NCBI RefSeq assembly: GCF_000374565.1
Contig: NZ_KB894689.1
Span: forward strand, 156,846-220,845
DNA length: 64,000 bases
Origin: Siminovitchia fordii DSM 16014 = CIP 108821
GTDB lineage: Bacteria > Bacillota > Bacilli > Bacillales > Bacillaceae_C
Direction of reading: 5' to 3'
This document shows positions 25,791 to 34,505 of this stretch, piece after piece. The notes beneath the pieces are model-generated. The model made no database searches. It was not told the origin of the DNA and saw nothing but the letters and a program-made list of their open reading frames with translations. Every line of letters begins with the position of its first letter. Position 1 is the stretch's first letter. The translations under genes were made by a program, and so were the position numbers.

Positions 25791-27068
25791 ATGCTATCAA
25801 AAGAAGATAATCAGCTTTTAACTCAAACAGACCCCGGTACCCCGATGGGGGATATGTTCCGGAGATATTGGATACCTGCTCTCCGATCTGAAGAACTAGC
25901 GAAGGACGGAAAACCTCAGCGTGTAAAATTGCTGGGCGAAGAATTGGTGGCTTTTCGGGATACAGAGGGAAAGGTTGGACTCATTGATGAGCGCTGTCCA
26001 CATCGGGGGACGTCGTTATACTACGGAATCAATGCAGGCTGCGGAATTCGCTGCATGTATCACGGCTGGAAGTTTGACACTGAGGGCAACTGTACGGAGA
26101 TTCCATCCGAACCGACGGACGGCAAGTTCAGACAATCAATTAAATTAAAAAACTACCCGGTTAAAGAGGTCAGCGGAATCATTTGGACGTATATGGGACC
26201 GGAAGAGCACATGCCTCCGTTTCCTGAATTCTATTGGATGGGATTGCCCGAAGAAAGTAAATTAATAGAACGTGTATGGCAAGAGTGTAACTATGCGCAA
26301 GCAATGGAAAATGACCTGGATTTTGTGCATGCTGCTTTCTTGCACAGGGCCCACCAGGAACAAAACGTTCAAGAAGGAATTTTAAGCAGTGACCTGGGGA
26401 TCGACCCTGAGCACCCGCTTGTGAAAAACCCGCCTGTAAAACAGGCAGTTCAAGATGCAAATTACGGAAAACGCTGTATAGCCGTTGGAATCGGAACTGA
26501 AGAAAAGAATGCCTTCATGGAAATCCATTACATTTTCCCGTTTTATACGTACCCGCCTCGTTTTGGCGGAGAAGATGGAATGTGGCATGCCTTCATCCCA
26601 AGGGATGACCATAGTACATGGACTTGGGATGTCCAGTTTACCCACGAGGGAACAATTGATGTGGAAGCGCAGCATGCAAGACGCGGCTTGGACTTGGATG
26701 AGAATTACAGAAAGAAAATCAGCATGGAAAATGAATATCACCAAGACCGGGAGCTGCAGAAGACGGGCAACTTCACAGGTATCCGCGGAATCGCCAATCA
26801 GGACCACGCGGCAACTGAAACAATGGGCACAATCGTTGACCGTTCACGCGAGCGCTTGGGAACAAGTGATGTGCCAATCATTCATATGCGCCGCCTGCTG
26901 CTGGCTCAAGCAAAAGCGTTCAGGGATGGAAAAGAACCGATGAAGCTTGATAACAAGTCTCTAAAAACCTTATACAGTGATGGCTTGTATGACGATAACA
27001 AGAAAACATGGCAGGAAGCTTTTCCAATGAAAGAACCATTTGAGGTTAGAAAGAAGGTAGAACAATAA
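25791..27068 (+). CDS. Rieske [2Fe-2S] aromatic oxygenase, phthalate-4,5-dioxygenase-like alpha subunit
   Basis: 425 residues. The Rieske centre is CPHRG (about residue 69) with CMYHGWKFD about 20 residues later. The mononuclear iron region is NDLDFVHAAFLHRAH. The start LLTQTDPGTPMGDMFRRYWIPAL is typical of the phthalate 4,5-dioxygenase/phenoxybenzoate dioxygenase group, which has no beta subunit. It hydroxylates or dealkylates an aromatic acid with O2. ATG behind AGGAGG. Electrons probably come from the ferredoxin reductase and ferredoxin at 39670-41022 (inference). Confidence 0.9.
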   Translation: MLSKEDNQLLTQTDPGTPMGDMFRRYWIPALRSEELAKDGKPQRVKLLGEELVAFRDTEGKVGLIDERCPHRGTSLYYGINAGCGIRCMYHGWKFDTEGNCTEIPSEPTDGKFRQSIKLKNYPVKEVSGIIWTYMGPEEHMPPFPEFYWMGLPEESKLIERVWQECNYAQAMENDLDFVHAAFLHRAHQEQNVQEGILSSDLGIDPEHPLVKNPPVKQAVQDANYGKRCIAVGIGTEEKNAFMEIHYIFPFYTYPPRFGGEDGMWHAFIPRDDHSTWTWDVQFTHEGTIDVEAQHARRGLDLDENYRKKISMENEYHQDRELQKTGNFTGIRGIANQDHAATETMGTIVDRSRERLGTSDVPIIHMRRLLLAQAKAFRDGKEPMKLDNKSLKTLYSDGLYDDNKKTWQEAFPMKEPFEVRKKVEQ

Positions 27069-27076
27069 TCGGCTCT

Positions 27077-28276
27077 GTGAACGCGAAAAAATATAACGGG
27101 TACCGCTCTTTTAGTTATTTAGAGCCCGGCAAGGATTTTAGAGAGTATGAGCTTTCTTATGAAATTGACCGGGTTTCCCGTTTTACCCTGGATATGACCG
27201 TAGAAGAAGAGAATGTTCTTCAGGAGATTTTAGAAAAGGAGTACATCGTATCGCTGCGAGATCACGGATTTATCACACCAAAAAATTACAAGGATATCAT
27301 TCCGTATTGCAGCCAGCTCCATACACATTTCCATTATGAAGGGATTGCCCAATCAGGCATTGATGTTATTTTCGAGAATTTTATGGATGGAATTTCCCTT
27401 ATTACTTCTAAAAATGGCCTGAAATGGGATGATGTGATTTATTTGCTCGGAAGCAGGTATGCAGATATTCAGAAGCAAGAAACAGTGTATATCGCCAGTG
27501 ACTTCCGAGACATCCGGCAAGCGAAAGAAAATCGGCAAACAGCACTCCTACCGTCCCTGGAGGCAGCAAGCGCATTGGAAAATGAGGTTGACCGTGTCGA
27601 TATCCTGTACGGATTTGGAATTCGCTGTATGGGAATTACATATAACCAGGCCAATACACTTGGGTCGGGGCTTGGAGAAACCATTGACGGCGGCCTTACT
27701 CAATTTGGGCGAAAAGTCATTGAAAGAATGAACCGCTTAGGGATGATGATCGATATTTCACACTGTGGGGACCGGACAAGCATGGATGTGATTGAAGCCA
27801 GTACTCAGCCGGTTCTTATCACACATGCAGGAGCACGGGCTCTTTGGAATACTCCACGGATGAAGCCCGATGAGGTATTGAAGGCTTGTGCTGAAAAAGG
27901 GGGACTGATTGGTGTCTGCGCGGCGCCAAATACCACCTTGACAAGAAACCATTCAAACCATTCCATTGAATCAGTGATGGAGCACTTTGAATACCTAGTT
28001 GAGCTGGTGGGAATTGATCATGTCGGTTTCGGTCCAGACACCTTCTTCGGGGACCATACGGCTATACAACATGCGTTTGATGAATTGCTAGGAATTGCCG
28101 ACTCACACAGCGGCGAGGAGTTTCAAGAGGCTTCTTACGTAAAGGGACTTGAAAACCCCGCTGAAGCCATGAAAAACATGATCGCATGGATGGTAAAACA
28201 AGGATACGACCGTACAGAAATCATCAAAGCAGCCGGCGGTAATGCCATGCGTGTCATGGAAGAAATTTTACAGTAA
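27077..28276 (+). CDS. membrane dipeptidase family protein (M19)
   Basis: 399 residues, M19/renal-dipeptidase amidohydrolase fold: LHTHFHYEG (metal HxH), MIDISHCGDRTSMDVIE, PVLITHAGARALWNTPR and VGFGPDTFFG. The family cleaves dipeptides, often with D-residues, and some act on other amide or lactone bonds. GTG start 8 bases after the Rieske gene, with a weak ribosome binding site, so likely translationally coupled. Its place in an aromatic operon suggests it opens an amide or peptide-like linkage in the substrate. Confidence 0.85.
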   Translation: MNAKKYNGYRSFSYLEPGKDFREYELSYEIDRVSRFTLDMTVEEENVLQEILEKEYIVSLRDHGFITPKNYKDIIPYCSQLHTHFHYEGIAQSGIDVIFENFMDGISLITSKNGLKWDDVIYLLGSRYADIQKQETVYIASDFRDIRQAKENRQTALLPSLEAASALENEVDRVDILYGFGIRCMGITYNQANTLGSGLGETIDGGLTQFGRKVIERMNRLGMMIDISHCGDRTSMDVIEASTQPVLITHAGARALWNTPRMKPDEVLKACAEKGGLIGVCAAPNTTLTRNHSNHSIESVMEHFEYLVELVGIDHVGFGPDTFFGDHTAIQHAFDELLGIADSHSGEEFQEASYVKGLENPAEAMKNMIAWMVKQGYDRTEIIKAAGGNAMRVMEEILQ

Positions 28277-28336
28277 TAATGAAGAGTTAAGATTAAGCAG
28301 GTAACTAATCGGATAGCTGTTGTCAGGGTGCCGGCC

Positions 28337-28535
28337 AGGGAATCACCGTGAATTCCGCCGCTCCGGCAGCAATCGAAGCACCTTCAATGAATCCACTGAA
28401 ACTAAAAAAATGAAAGAAAGCATTCATGTTAAGCGATTTTGGAACTGAGGGGGAGGCCGAGAAGCTAGTAATCTTTTTACTCGAAAAAAAGATTATATCA
28501 CTGAAGCTAGTTTTGATATAAACGGCGGAGTATGA
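28337..28535 (+). pseudogene. SDR dehydrogenase C-terminal remnant
   Basis: Frame-shifting translation gives GITVNSAAPAAIEAPSMN, then GTEGEAEKLVIFLLEKK, then DYITEASFDINGGV and a stop. These are the three consecutive C-terminal blocks of a FabG-like short-chain dehydrogenase, out of frame with one another. No N-terminal half is present. Confidence 0.75.
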
Positions 28536-28565
28536 ATGCGTTAAAAATGAGAGGAGCATGTAAAA

Positions 28566-28928
28566 ATGAGTGAAATTAAGCATGGGGCACCTGAGATCCC
28601 CAACCCACTGAGAGTATTTATGACATTTGAGTCCACAGGGTGGTTTGATACATCAAAAGAGCAGAAAGAAAAAGAGATTCTTCCGGCGCTGAATCAAATA
28701 TTGGAAAGCTGGAGAGGCAACGGATCGGAGCTATTGGGAACCTTTGACAGGGATATTTTTACTGCCGGACATGCAGGTCCCAATAACTGGCATGCTTGCT
28801 TCCTGTTCAATATTCTAGATTTGCAAACGGTTACAAATATGACGCATTCCTTTCGAGAGGCAGGACTGGATCGTTATTTCCGACTGGAAGCCTCGATTGG
28901 ACGCCCGTTTTTCTTAGTGGAAAAATAG
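28566..28928 (+). CDS. small protein, DUF3303-like (possible IacB-type accessory)
   Basis: 120 residues, soluble. The core RVFMTFESTGWFDTSKEQ with LESWRGNGSELLGTFDRD suggests a ferredoxin-like alpha-beta fold similar to DUF3303 or dimeric monooxygenase-like proteins, but the assignment is weak. GAGAGGAGC precedes the ATG. It lies 32 bp before a TRAP binding-protein gene. Small proteins of this size accompany aromatic oxygenases, for instance IacB in indole-acetate clusters; that link is inference only. Confidence 0.6.
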   Translation: MSEIKHGAPEIPNPLRVFMTFESTGWFDTSKEQKEKEILPALNQILESWRGNGSELLGTFDRDIFTAGHAGPNNWHACFLFNILDLQTVTNMTHSFREAGLDRYFRLEASIGRPFFLVEK

Positions 28929-28960
28929 TTCGCTGCACATATGAAAGAAGAGGTGGAAAA

Positions 28961-30010
28961 ATGAAGAGATTGTTCGTTCTTATCCCATTGCTATTGGCAG
29001 CTGTCATTCTAGGTGCCTGCGGAGCAGACGGTTCCGAGAAATCAGCTTCTAATAAAAGTAAAGATGACGTAATCAAGTTGACCTATGCATTTTTTGCTCC
29101 AGCAGGAACATTTCCTGCAGTTCAGATGGAAGAGTGGAAAAAGCGGCTTGAAGAGAAGACAGATGGAAAAGTGGAAGTTGAGCTTTTTCCAGGTGGTACC
29201 TTATTGGAAGCGAACAATATGTATGATGGAGTAGCGAATGGGACGGCTGACATCGGGCTAACCTCTACATCCTATGAGCCGGGCAGGTTTCCCCTTCTGG
29301 CCATTTCAGATATGCCATCAGGCTATGCAAATGCCAAATCGGCGAGTCATGTAGCAGCTGACCTGGTAGAAAAATACCCGCCGGAAGCACTAAAAGATTT
29401 TAAAATCATTACGACTTTTGCGACGGAACCTGCTTATATACAGAGCAAAAAACCAATTTCTTCTATTAAAGAATTAAAGGGAAAACAACTGCGAATCGCT
29501 GGTGCACTTACACCGATCATGGAGGAGCTCGGAGCTGCACCAGTCGGGATGTCGCAGGCTGAAGTTCCTGAAGCATTACAAACAGGGGTTGTCGAGGGAT
29601 ACGTTTCATCAAGAGAAATCTTAAAAGATACGAAACTGGCAGAGATGGTCGGCTATGTGACTGATTATCCTTTGGCGCTGAACACCTTTATAGCTGTTAT
29701 GAACAAAGATAAATGGGATTCTTTACCTGAAGATGTTCAACAGGCAATTGATGAGTTGAATAGAGAGATGACGGAGTTTACCGGTGATTATTTAGACAAT
29801 CATGTTCAAGAATCCATCACATGGAGCCAGGAAACTCATGACCTTAAAATTGTTGAATTGTCCGAGAGTGAGAAAAAGTCATGGGATGATCAATTGAGTA
29901 AAATGCAGGAAGAGTATGTTGAAAAGGTAGAGAAGGATGGGCAGCCTGCAAAGGAATACCTTGAGGATATGAGAACTTTAATTGAAAAATACAATGAGCA
30001 ATTCAAGTAA
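28961..30010 (+). CDS. TRAP transporter solute-binding lipoprotein, DctP family (1)
   Basis: 349 residues. Lipoprotein signal LLAAVILGAC, so anchored outside the membrane. The DctP fold shows in YDGVANGTADIGL, QLRIAGALTPIMEELGA and ALQTGVVEGYVSSRE. Binds an organic acid and hands it to the QM permease encoded next (23 bp gap). ATG at 28961 behind AGGTGG; an upstream extension is not real. It is very similar along its length to the binding protein at 33444. Confidence 0.9.
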   Translation: MKRLFVLIPLLLAAVILGACGADGSEKSASNKSKDDVIKLTYAFFAPAGTFPAVQMEEWKKRLEEKTDGKVEVELFPGGTLLEANNMYDGVANGTADIGLTSTSYEPGRFPLLAISDMPSGYANAKSASHVAADLVEKYPPEALKDFKIITTFATEPAYIQSKKPISSIKELKGKQLRIAGALTPIMEELGAAPVGMSQAEVPEALQTGVVEGYVSSREILKDTKLAEMVGYVTDYPLALNTFIAVMNKDKWDSLPEDVQQAIDELNREMTEFTGDYLDNHVQESITWSQETHDLKIVELSESEKKSWDDQLSKMQEEYVEKVEKDGQPAKEYLEDMRTLIEKYNEQFK

Positions 30011-30032
30011 TGGAGTATAGGAGGTTCGAACA

Positions 30033-30605
30033 ATGGCAACTGAACAGTCTATCCAATTAGACACTGAAAACCCGAAAATTACGGCGCATATAGATTCGAC
30101 TGATGCTCCACAAGGTGCAGGTAAACCGAATATCTTTTTTAGAATAACAGATTCTTTAAATCAGGGACTGGCTTTTATAGCCGGTCTATCTCTCATTTGT
30201 ATGATGCTGTTGGTCGTCTTTAATTCTATCAAGCGATTATTCTCTGATCCCATTGCCGGGACTGTTGAACTGGTCAGCTGGCTTGGGGCCATGACTGCCG
30301 TCTTTTCCCTCGGATATGCTCAGCTGCACAAAGGCCATGTGTTCATTGACTTGCTCATTGTGAAATTTCCTTCAGGATTGCAAAAGCTGACACACTCCAT
30401 GGTAAATGTAATCAGCATCTTGTTCTTTGCCATGGCTGGCTGGCAAATTACCTTGTATGGCATGGGTTTGAAACAGAGCGGTGTTGTTTCAGAAACGATG
30501 CAGGTTGCTTTTTATCCCTTGGTCATTTTATGTTCCATCGGTTTTTTTAGCTTGGTTCTGGCATTAATCAAAGAAACCATTGAAGTGTGGAGGGAGGCAA
30601 GATAA
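30033..30605 (+). CDS. TRAP transporter small permease, DctQ family (1)
   Basis: 190 residues with four helices, the first at about residue 40 after a polar cytoplasmic tail longer than usual. VELVSWLGAMTAVFSLGYAQLHKGHVFIDLL is the DctQ signature. ATG behind AGGAGG. Its TAA overlaps the ATG of dctM by one base. Confidence 0.88.
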   Translation: MATEQSIQLDTENPKITAHIDSTDAPQGAGKPNIFFRITDSLNQGLAFIAGLSLICMMLLVVFNSIKRLFSDPIAGTVELVSWLGAMTAVFSLGYAQLHKGHVFIDLLIVKFPSGLQKLTHSMVNVISILFFAMAGWQITLYGMGLKQSGVVSETMQVAFYPLVILCSIGFFSLVLALIKETIEVWREAR

Positions 30606-31894
30606 TGGATCTGATTCTATTGGCGGTATTAGGAATCTGCGTTCTTTTCGTGTTGATGTTCCTGCGGATGCCGTTAAGCTTTTCTATGTTCATTGTGGGT
30701 TTTGTAGGTTTGCTATTGGCAGCATCTCCGAAAGCTGCCTACAACGTGTTAAGCGCAGACTTATGGAACCAGTTTTCCAGTTACTCTTTAAGTGTAATTC
30801 CGCTTTACATATTAATGGGGGAAGTGGTCTTTCGAACAGGCATTGCCGAAAGACTTTTTGAATCAGCATACAAGTGGGTTGGACATTATCGCGGAGGAAT
30901 GGCAAGCACGACCATTTTGGCGAGTGCCGGTTTTGCCTCAATCTGTGGTTCCAACTCTGCCACGGCAGCAACGATGGGGACGATGTCCCTTCCTGAACTA
31001 GATAAATACGGGTATAACAAAGCCCTCAGCACTGGAAGCATTGCAACAGGAGGTACTCTTGGGATTATTATTCCTCCAAGTACTGTCTTAATCGTTTTGG
31101 CGCTTCAAATGGAGCAATCGATTAAAGATCTTTTTATCGCAAGCATTGTCCCAGGCATTTTTCTCACCATTCTCCTGATATTAACCGTTGTCTTTCTATG
31201 CAAAAGAAATCCGGATCTCGGACCGGCAGGAGAGAGATTCAGCATGGGAGAGAAAGTGAAGTCCCTTAAAGATGTCATCCCGATTGCCCTGTTGTTCATC
31301 TTTGTCATCGGCGGTTTGTACAAAGGATTTTTCACACCGACTGAATCAGGGGCATTCGGAGCCTTTGGAGCAATTGTTCTGTCGTTGGCCATGGGAAAGC
31401 TGAACCGGAAGAATTTCCAGATTGCTATTGCAGGAGCACTCCGCTCATCCGCGATGGTCATGATGTTAGTTGTTGGAGCCATGGTGTTTGGTAGATTTTT
31501 AACGATTACGAGGCTGCCCTATGAAGTATCTGAGTGGGTGACCAACCTTCCTGTCCCGCCGATTTTCGTGTTGATCTCGATTTTGATCATTTATATCATT
31601 GGCGGATCGATCATGGATGCACTTGGATTTTTAATGATTTCTATCCCGGTGTTTTATCCAACCGTTTTGGCACTGGGATATGATCCAGTCTGGTTTGCTG
31701 TCGTCCTATGTGTTGTGACCAGTATGGGAGCCATCACTCCGCCTGTTGGAGTGAATGTATTCGTTGTACAGGGGCTTACTCCCAAAACACCTGTAACGAC
31801 CATTTTTAAAGGGGCAGCCTATTTCTTGGTCACATATGTAATTTTCATTGGCTTGCTGCTGCTGTTTCCAAAAATCGTTCTATTTTTAGTCTAA
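30605..31894 (+). CDS. TRAP transporter large permease, DctM family (1)
   Basis: 429 residues, about 12 helices. SICGSNSATAATMGTMSLPEL and GTLGIIIPPSTVLIVL are DctM signatures, and TPPVGVNVFVVQGL is the C-terminal repeat. Works with the DctQ before it as an Na+-coupled uptake channel for the acid caught by the lipoprotein. ATG at 30605 overlaps the dctQ stop. Confidence 0.92.
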   Translation: MDLILLAVLGICVLFVLMFLRMPLSFSMFIVGFVGLLLAASPKAAYNVLSADLWNQFSSYSLSVIPLYILMGEVVFRTGIAERLFESAYKWVGHYRGGMASTTILASAGFASICGSNSATAATMGTMSLPELDKYGYNKALSTGSIATGGTLGIIIPPSTVLIVLALQMEQSIKDLFIASIVPGIFLTILLILTVVFLCKRNPDLGPAGERFSMGEKVKSLKDVIPIALLFIFVIGGLYKGFFTPTESGAFGAFGAIVLSLAMGKLNRKNFQIAIAGALRSSAMVMMLVVGAMVFGRFLTITRLPYEVSEWVTNLPVPPIFVLISILIIYIIGGSIMDALGFLMISIPVFYPTVLALGYDPVWFAVVLCVVTSMGAITPPVGVNVFVVQGLTPKTPVTTIFKGAAYFLVTYVIFIGLLLLFPKIVLFLV

Positions 31895-31926
31895 AGGAAT
31901 TGGAAAAAAATAAGGATGGGGTGTGC

Positions 31927-32046
31927 ATGGTGTCGTTGGAAGAATACACAAGTAAGTTATTGGATGTAAACAAAGAAGACCTATTATTATCAGATCCGGC
32001 TTTTTCTTTTTCACTAGAGGGCGCTGAGGAGAATGAAAATGAGTGA
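31927..32046 (+). CDS. 39-residue leader ORF overlapping the amidase start
   Basis: MVSLEEYTSKLLDVNKEDL then a short acidic tail; 39 residues. It has its own AAGGATGGGG upstream of ATG 31927 and ends 8 bases inside the next gene, so translation may be coupled. It could be a small GatC/AtzG-like partner of the amidase, but it is much shorter than those; no firm match. Confidence 0.5.
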   Translation: MVSLEEYTSKLLDVNKEDLLLSDPAFSFSLEGAEENENE

Positions 32047-33430
32047 GCTTTTATTTGACACCATTGATAACATCAGCAGGCGAATTGCGGAGAAAGATGT
32101 GTCGCCGGTGGAATTGGCGAAACTGACCATTGAGCGTATCCGGCAGGTGGAACCTGCTCTCAACGCTTTTATTACAGTATCGGAAGAACAAGCTCTTGAA
32201 CAAGCAAAAGTGTTAGAGAAGGAAGCACAGCAAGGAAACATTCGGAGTCCTTTGCACGGAGTACCAATTGCTGTCAAAGATATGGTGCAGACGAAAGATA
32301 TTCTTACCACTGGGGGTTCGAAGATTTTTGAGAACTGGGTGCCTGATGAGGATGCCGCTGTGGTTCGAAACTTGAAAGAGGCAGGGGCCATTATTATAGG
32401 CAAAGCGAACTTGCATGAATTTGCCATGGGAGCCACTACGGAAAATCCCCATTATGGGAGTACCAGAAATCCTTGGAATGGGAAATACATTCCGGGCGGT
32501 TCCAGTGGAGGATCGGCGGTTGCAACTGCGGCGGGAATGGCATTCGGTGCAGTAGGGACTGACACGGCGGGGTCCATACGTCTTCCTGCAGCTATGTGCG
32601 GAACAGCAGGAATCAAACCTACCTATGACTTGGTCAGCCGCGAGGGCAGTATTCCTTTCAGCTGGTCACTTGACCATGTAGGACCAATGACCAGGACCAT
32701 CAAAGACTCAGCCATCATGCTTGAGGCAATGGTTGGATCTAATGGGCAGACATCTGCTTTTAATGAACGGGATGATCTAAAAGGTATCAAGCTGGGTTTC
32801 TATGAGTCTTATATGTATTCAGGTATTGATTCGGATGTGAAAAGTGTCATCGAAAAAGCTTTTCAACAATTGGAATCATTGGGAGCCGAAATCATTCCCA
32901 TTGATCTACCTTTTATCGATAGTGCTCTTGAAGGATTGAAAACGATCGCTCAATCCGAGGTCGTCGCCTATCATGAACCCCTGTTAAAAAAACACGGAGA
33001 TCTATATGGAGATGATCTAAAGTATCGTTTTCAGTATGGACGGGATATATCGGCAACTTCTTATATTCATGCACAAAGGGTTAGAAAAAAGTTCATTCAA
33101 TCCACACTCACGCAAATGAAGGGGATAGACGCTCTCATTGGACCGACAAATGTACAGCCTCCGTTTGAAATTGGAACGATGGTTCCCGAGCAAGCCATAA
33201 GCAATATGTTTGTACTTGGAAAAACTCCGTTAGCAAATATTTTGGGTTTTCCGGCGTTGTCTATTGCGTGTGGATTTACGAAAGATCACTTCCCTGTAGG
33301 ACTTCAAATGATAGGAAAACCTTTTTCTGATCATCACATAATGGAAATCGCCGATTGTTACGAGCGGTCGGAATCGTGGACGGCAGCTTTAAAAGAGAAT
33401 AAGAGTTACCTAGAGTTAAATCACTCATAA
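32039..33430 (+). CDS. amidase-signature family amidase (second copy in window)
   Basis: 463 residues. Catalytic lysine in VPIAVKDMVQTK, serine loop GGSSGGSAVATAAG and nucleophile region TDTAGSIRLPAA are all present. ATG at 32039 chosen (GAGGAG 8 bases upstream) over the ATG at 32033. It lies between two nearly identical TRAP binding-protein genes, so its substrate is probably imported by that system. In iac-type indole-acetate clusters an amidase of this family (IacH) occurs; a nitrogen-containing aromatic or N-acyl substrate is plausible (inference). It differs clearly from the amidase at 11910. Confidence 0.87.
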   Translation: MSELLFDTIDNISRRIAEKDVSPVELAKLTIERIRQVEPALNAFITVSEEQALEQAKVLEKEAQQGNIRSPLHGVPIAVKDMVQTKDILTTGGSKIFENWVPDEDAAVVRNLKEAGAIIIGKANLHEFAMGATTENPHYGSTRNPWNGKYIPGGSSGGSAVATAAGMAFGAVGTDTAGSIRLPAAMCGTAGIKPTYDLVSREGSIPFSWSLDHVGPMTRTIKDSAIMLEAMVGSNGQTSAFNERDDLKGIKLGFYESYMYSGIDSDVKSVIEKAFQQLESLGAEIIPIDLPFIDSALEGLKTIAQSEVVAYHEPLLKKHGDLYGDDLKYRFQYGRDISATSYIHAQRVRKKFIQSTLTQMKGIDALIGPTNVQPPFEIGTMVPEQAISNMFVLGKTPLANILGFPALSIACGFTKDHFPVGLQMIGKPFSDHHIMEIADCYERSESWTAALKENKSYLELNHS

Positions 33431-33443
33431 AGGGGAGAACGTG

Positions 33444-34487
33444 ATGAGGTTCATAAAGAAAAAGAAATTCCTTATTCTTTTCATATGTTTCATGGTATTT
33501 CTGATGGCTGCCTGCGGCAACAAAGAAACATCGGGAGATAAATCCGGAGGCAAGGACAGCATTACCCTGTCTTATGCTTTTTTTGCACCTGACAATACAT
33601 TTCCTGCAGTTCAAATGAAAAAATGGGCGGAAGAATTGGAGTCAAGAACTAATGGTCAAGTCAAAGTAGAAATGTTTTTCGGCGGAACACTCCTTGAAGC
33701 CAGCAACATGTTTGACGGGGTTGCCAACGGCACCGCTGATATAGGTCTTACCGCGACAACTTATGAACCCAAGCGTTTTCCATTATTAGAAATATCAGAC
33801 TTGCCTTCCGGTTATCCCAACTCGGAAGTCGCGAGTCAAGTGGTACATGATTTGATCAAGGAGTATCCACCTGAAGCCTTGAAAGATTTTAAAATCATAA
33901 CAGCCTTTGCCACAGAGCCGTCCTACATCCAAAGCAAAGAGGCCATATCCAGTTTGAAAGATTTATCGGGAAAACAGCTGCGAATATCCGGCGGGTTGAC
34001 TCCGGTCATGGAAAAGCTGGGAGCGGCACCGGTCGGAATGTCACAGAATGAAGCCCCTGAAGCGTTACAGACCGGTGTCATTGAAGGGAATATTTCTTCG
34101 AGAGAGGTATTGAAAGACTTGAAACTTGCTGAATCTGTCAAACATGTCACTGACTATCCGCTGACGATTACTTCATTTGTGGCAGTAATGAACAAGGATA
34201 AGTGGGATGCCTTGCCAGAGGATGTGCAGAAGGTCATTGAGGAACTAAGCAGTGAAATGAGTGAATTCACCGGAAAGTATCTGGACGAGCACGTCCAAGA
34301 GGCGATGCAATGGAGTGAAGAAGAGGAAGGACTAAGCGTAGTCTCACTGTCTGATGAAGAGAAGTGGAATGAGCTATTGGAGACCACGCAGAAGGAAGCG
34401 GTTGAAAAGGCAGAGGCAAAAGGCTTGCCGGCAAAAGAGTACCAGAAAAGGCTGTACGAACTGATTGAGAAATACAAAGGAAAATAA
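33444..34487 (+). CDS. TRAP transporter solute-binding lipoprotein, DctP family (2)
   Basis: 347 residues with lipobox FLMAAC. It aligns throughout with the protein at 28961: both contain FFAP, VANGTADIGL, PPEALKDFKIIT, GKQLRI and EALQTGV. Clearly a duplicate. ATG at 33444 behind GGGGAG. No QM pair follows, so it may share the permease at 30033-31894, giving a second substrate specificity. Confidence 0.9.
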   Translation: MRFIKKKKFLILFICFMVFLMAACGNKETSGDKSGGKDSITLSYAFFAPDNTFPAVQMKKWAEELESRTNGQVKVEMFFGGTLLEASNMFDGVANGTADIGLTATTYEPKRFPLLEISDLPSGYPNSEVASQVVHDLIKEYPPEALKDFKIITAFATEPSYIQSKEAISSLKDLSGKQLRISGGLTPVMEKLGAAPVGMSQNEAPEALQTGVIEGNISSREVLKDLKLAESVKHVTDYPLTITSFVAVMNKDKWDALPEDVQKVIEELSSEMSEFTGKYLDEHVQEAMQWSEEEEGLSVVSLSDEEKWNELLETTQKEAVEKAEAKGLPAKEYQKRLYELIEKYKGK

Positions 34488-34505
34488 AAATAGGGGGGAA
34501 TCCAC

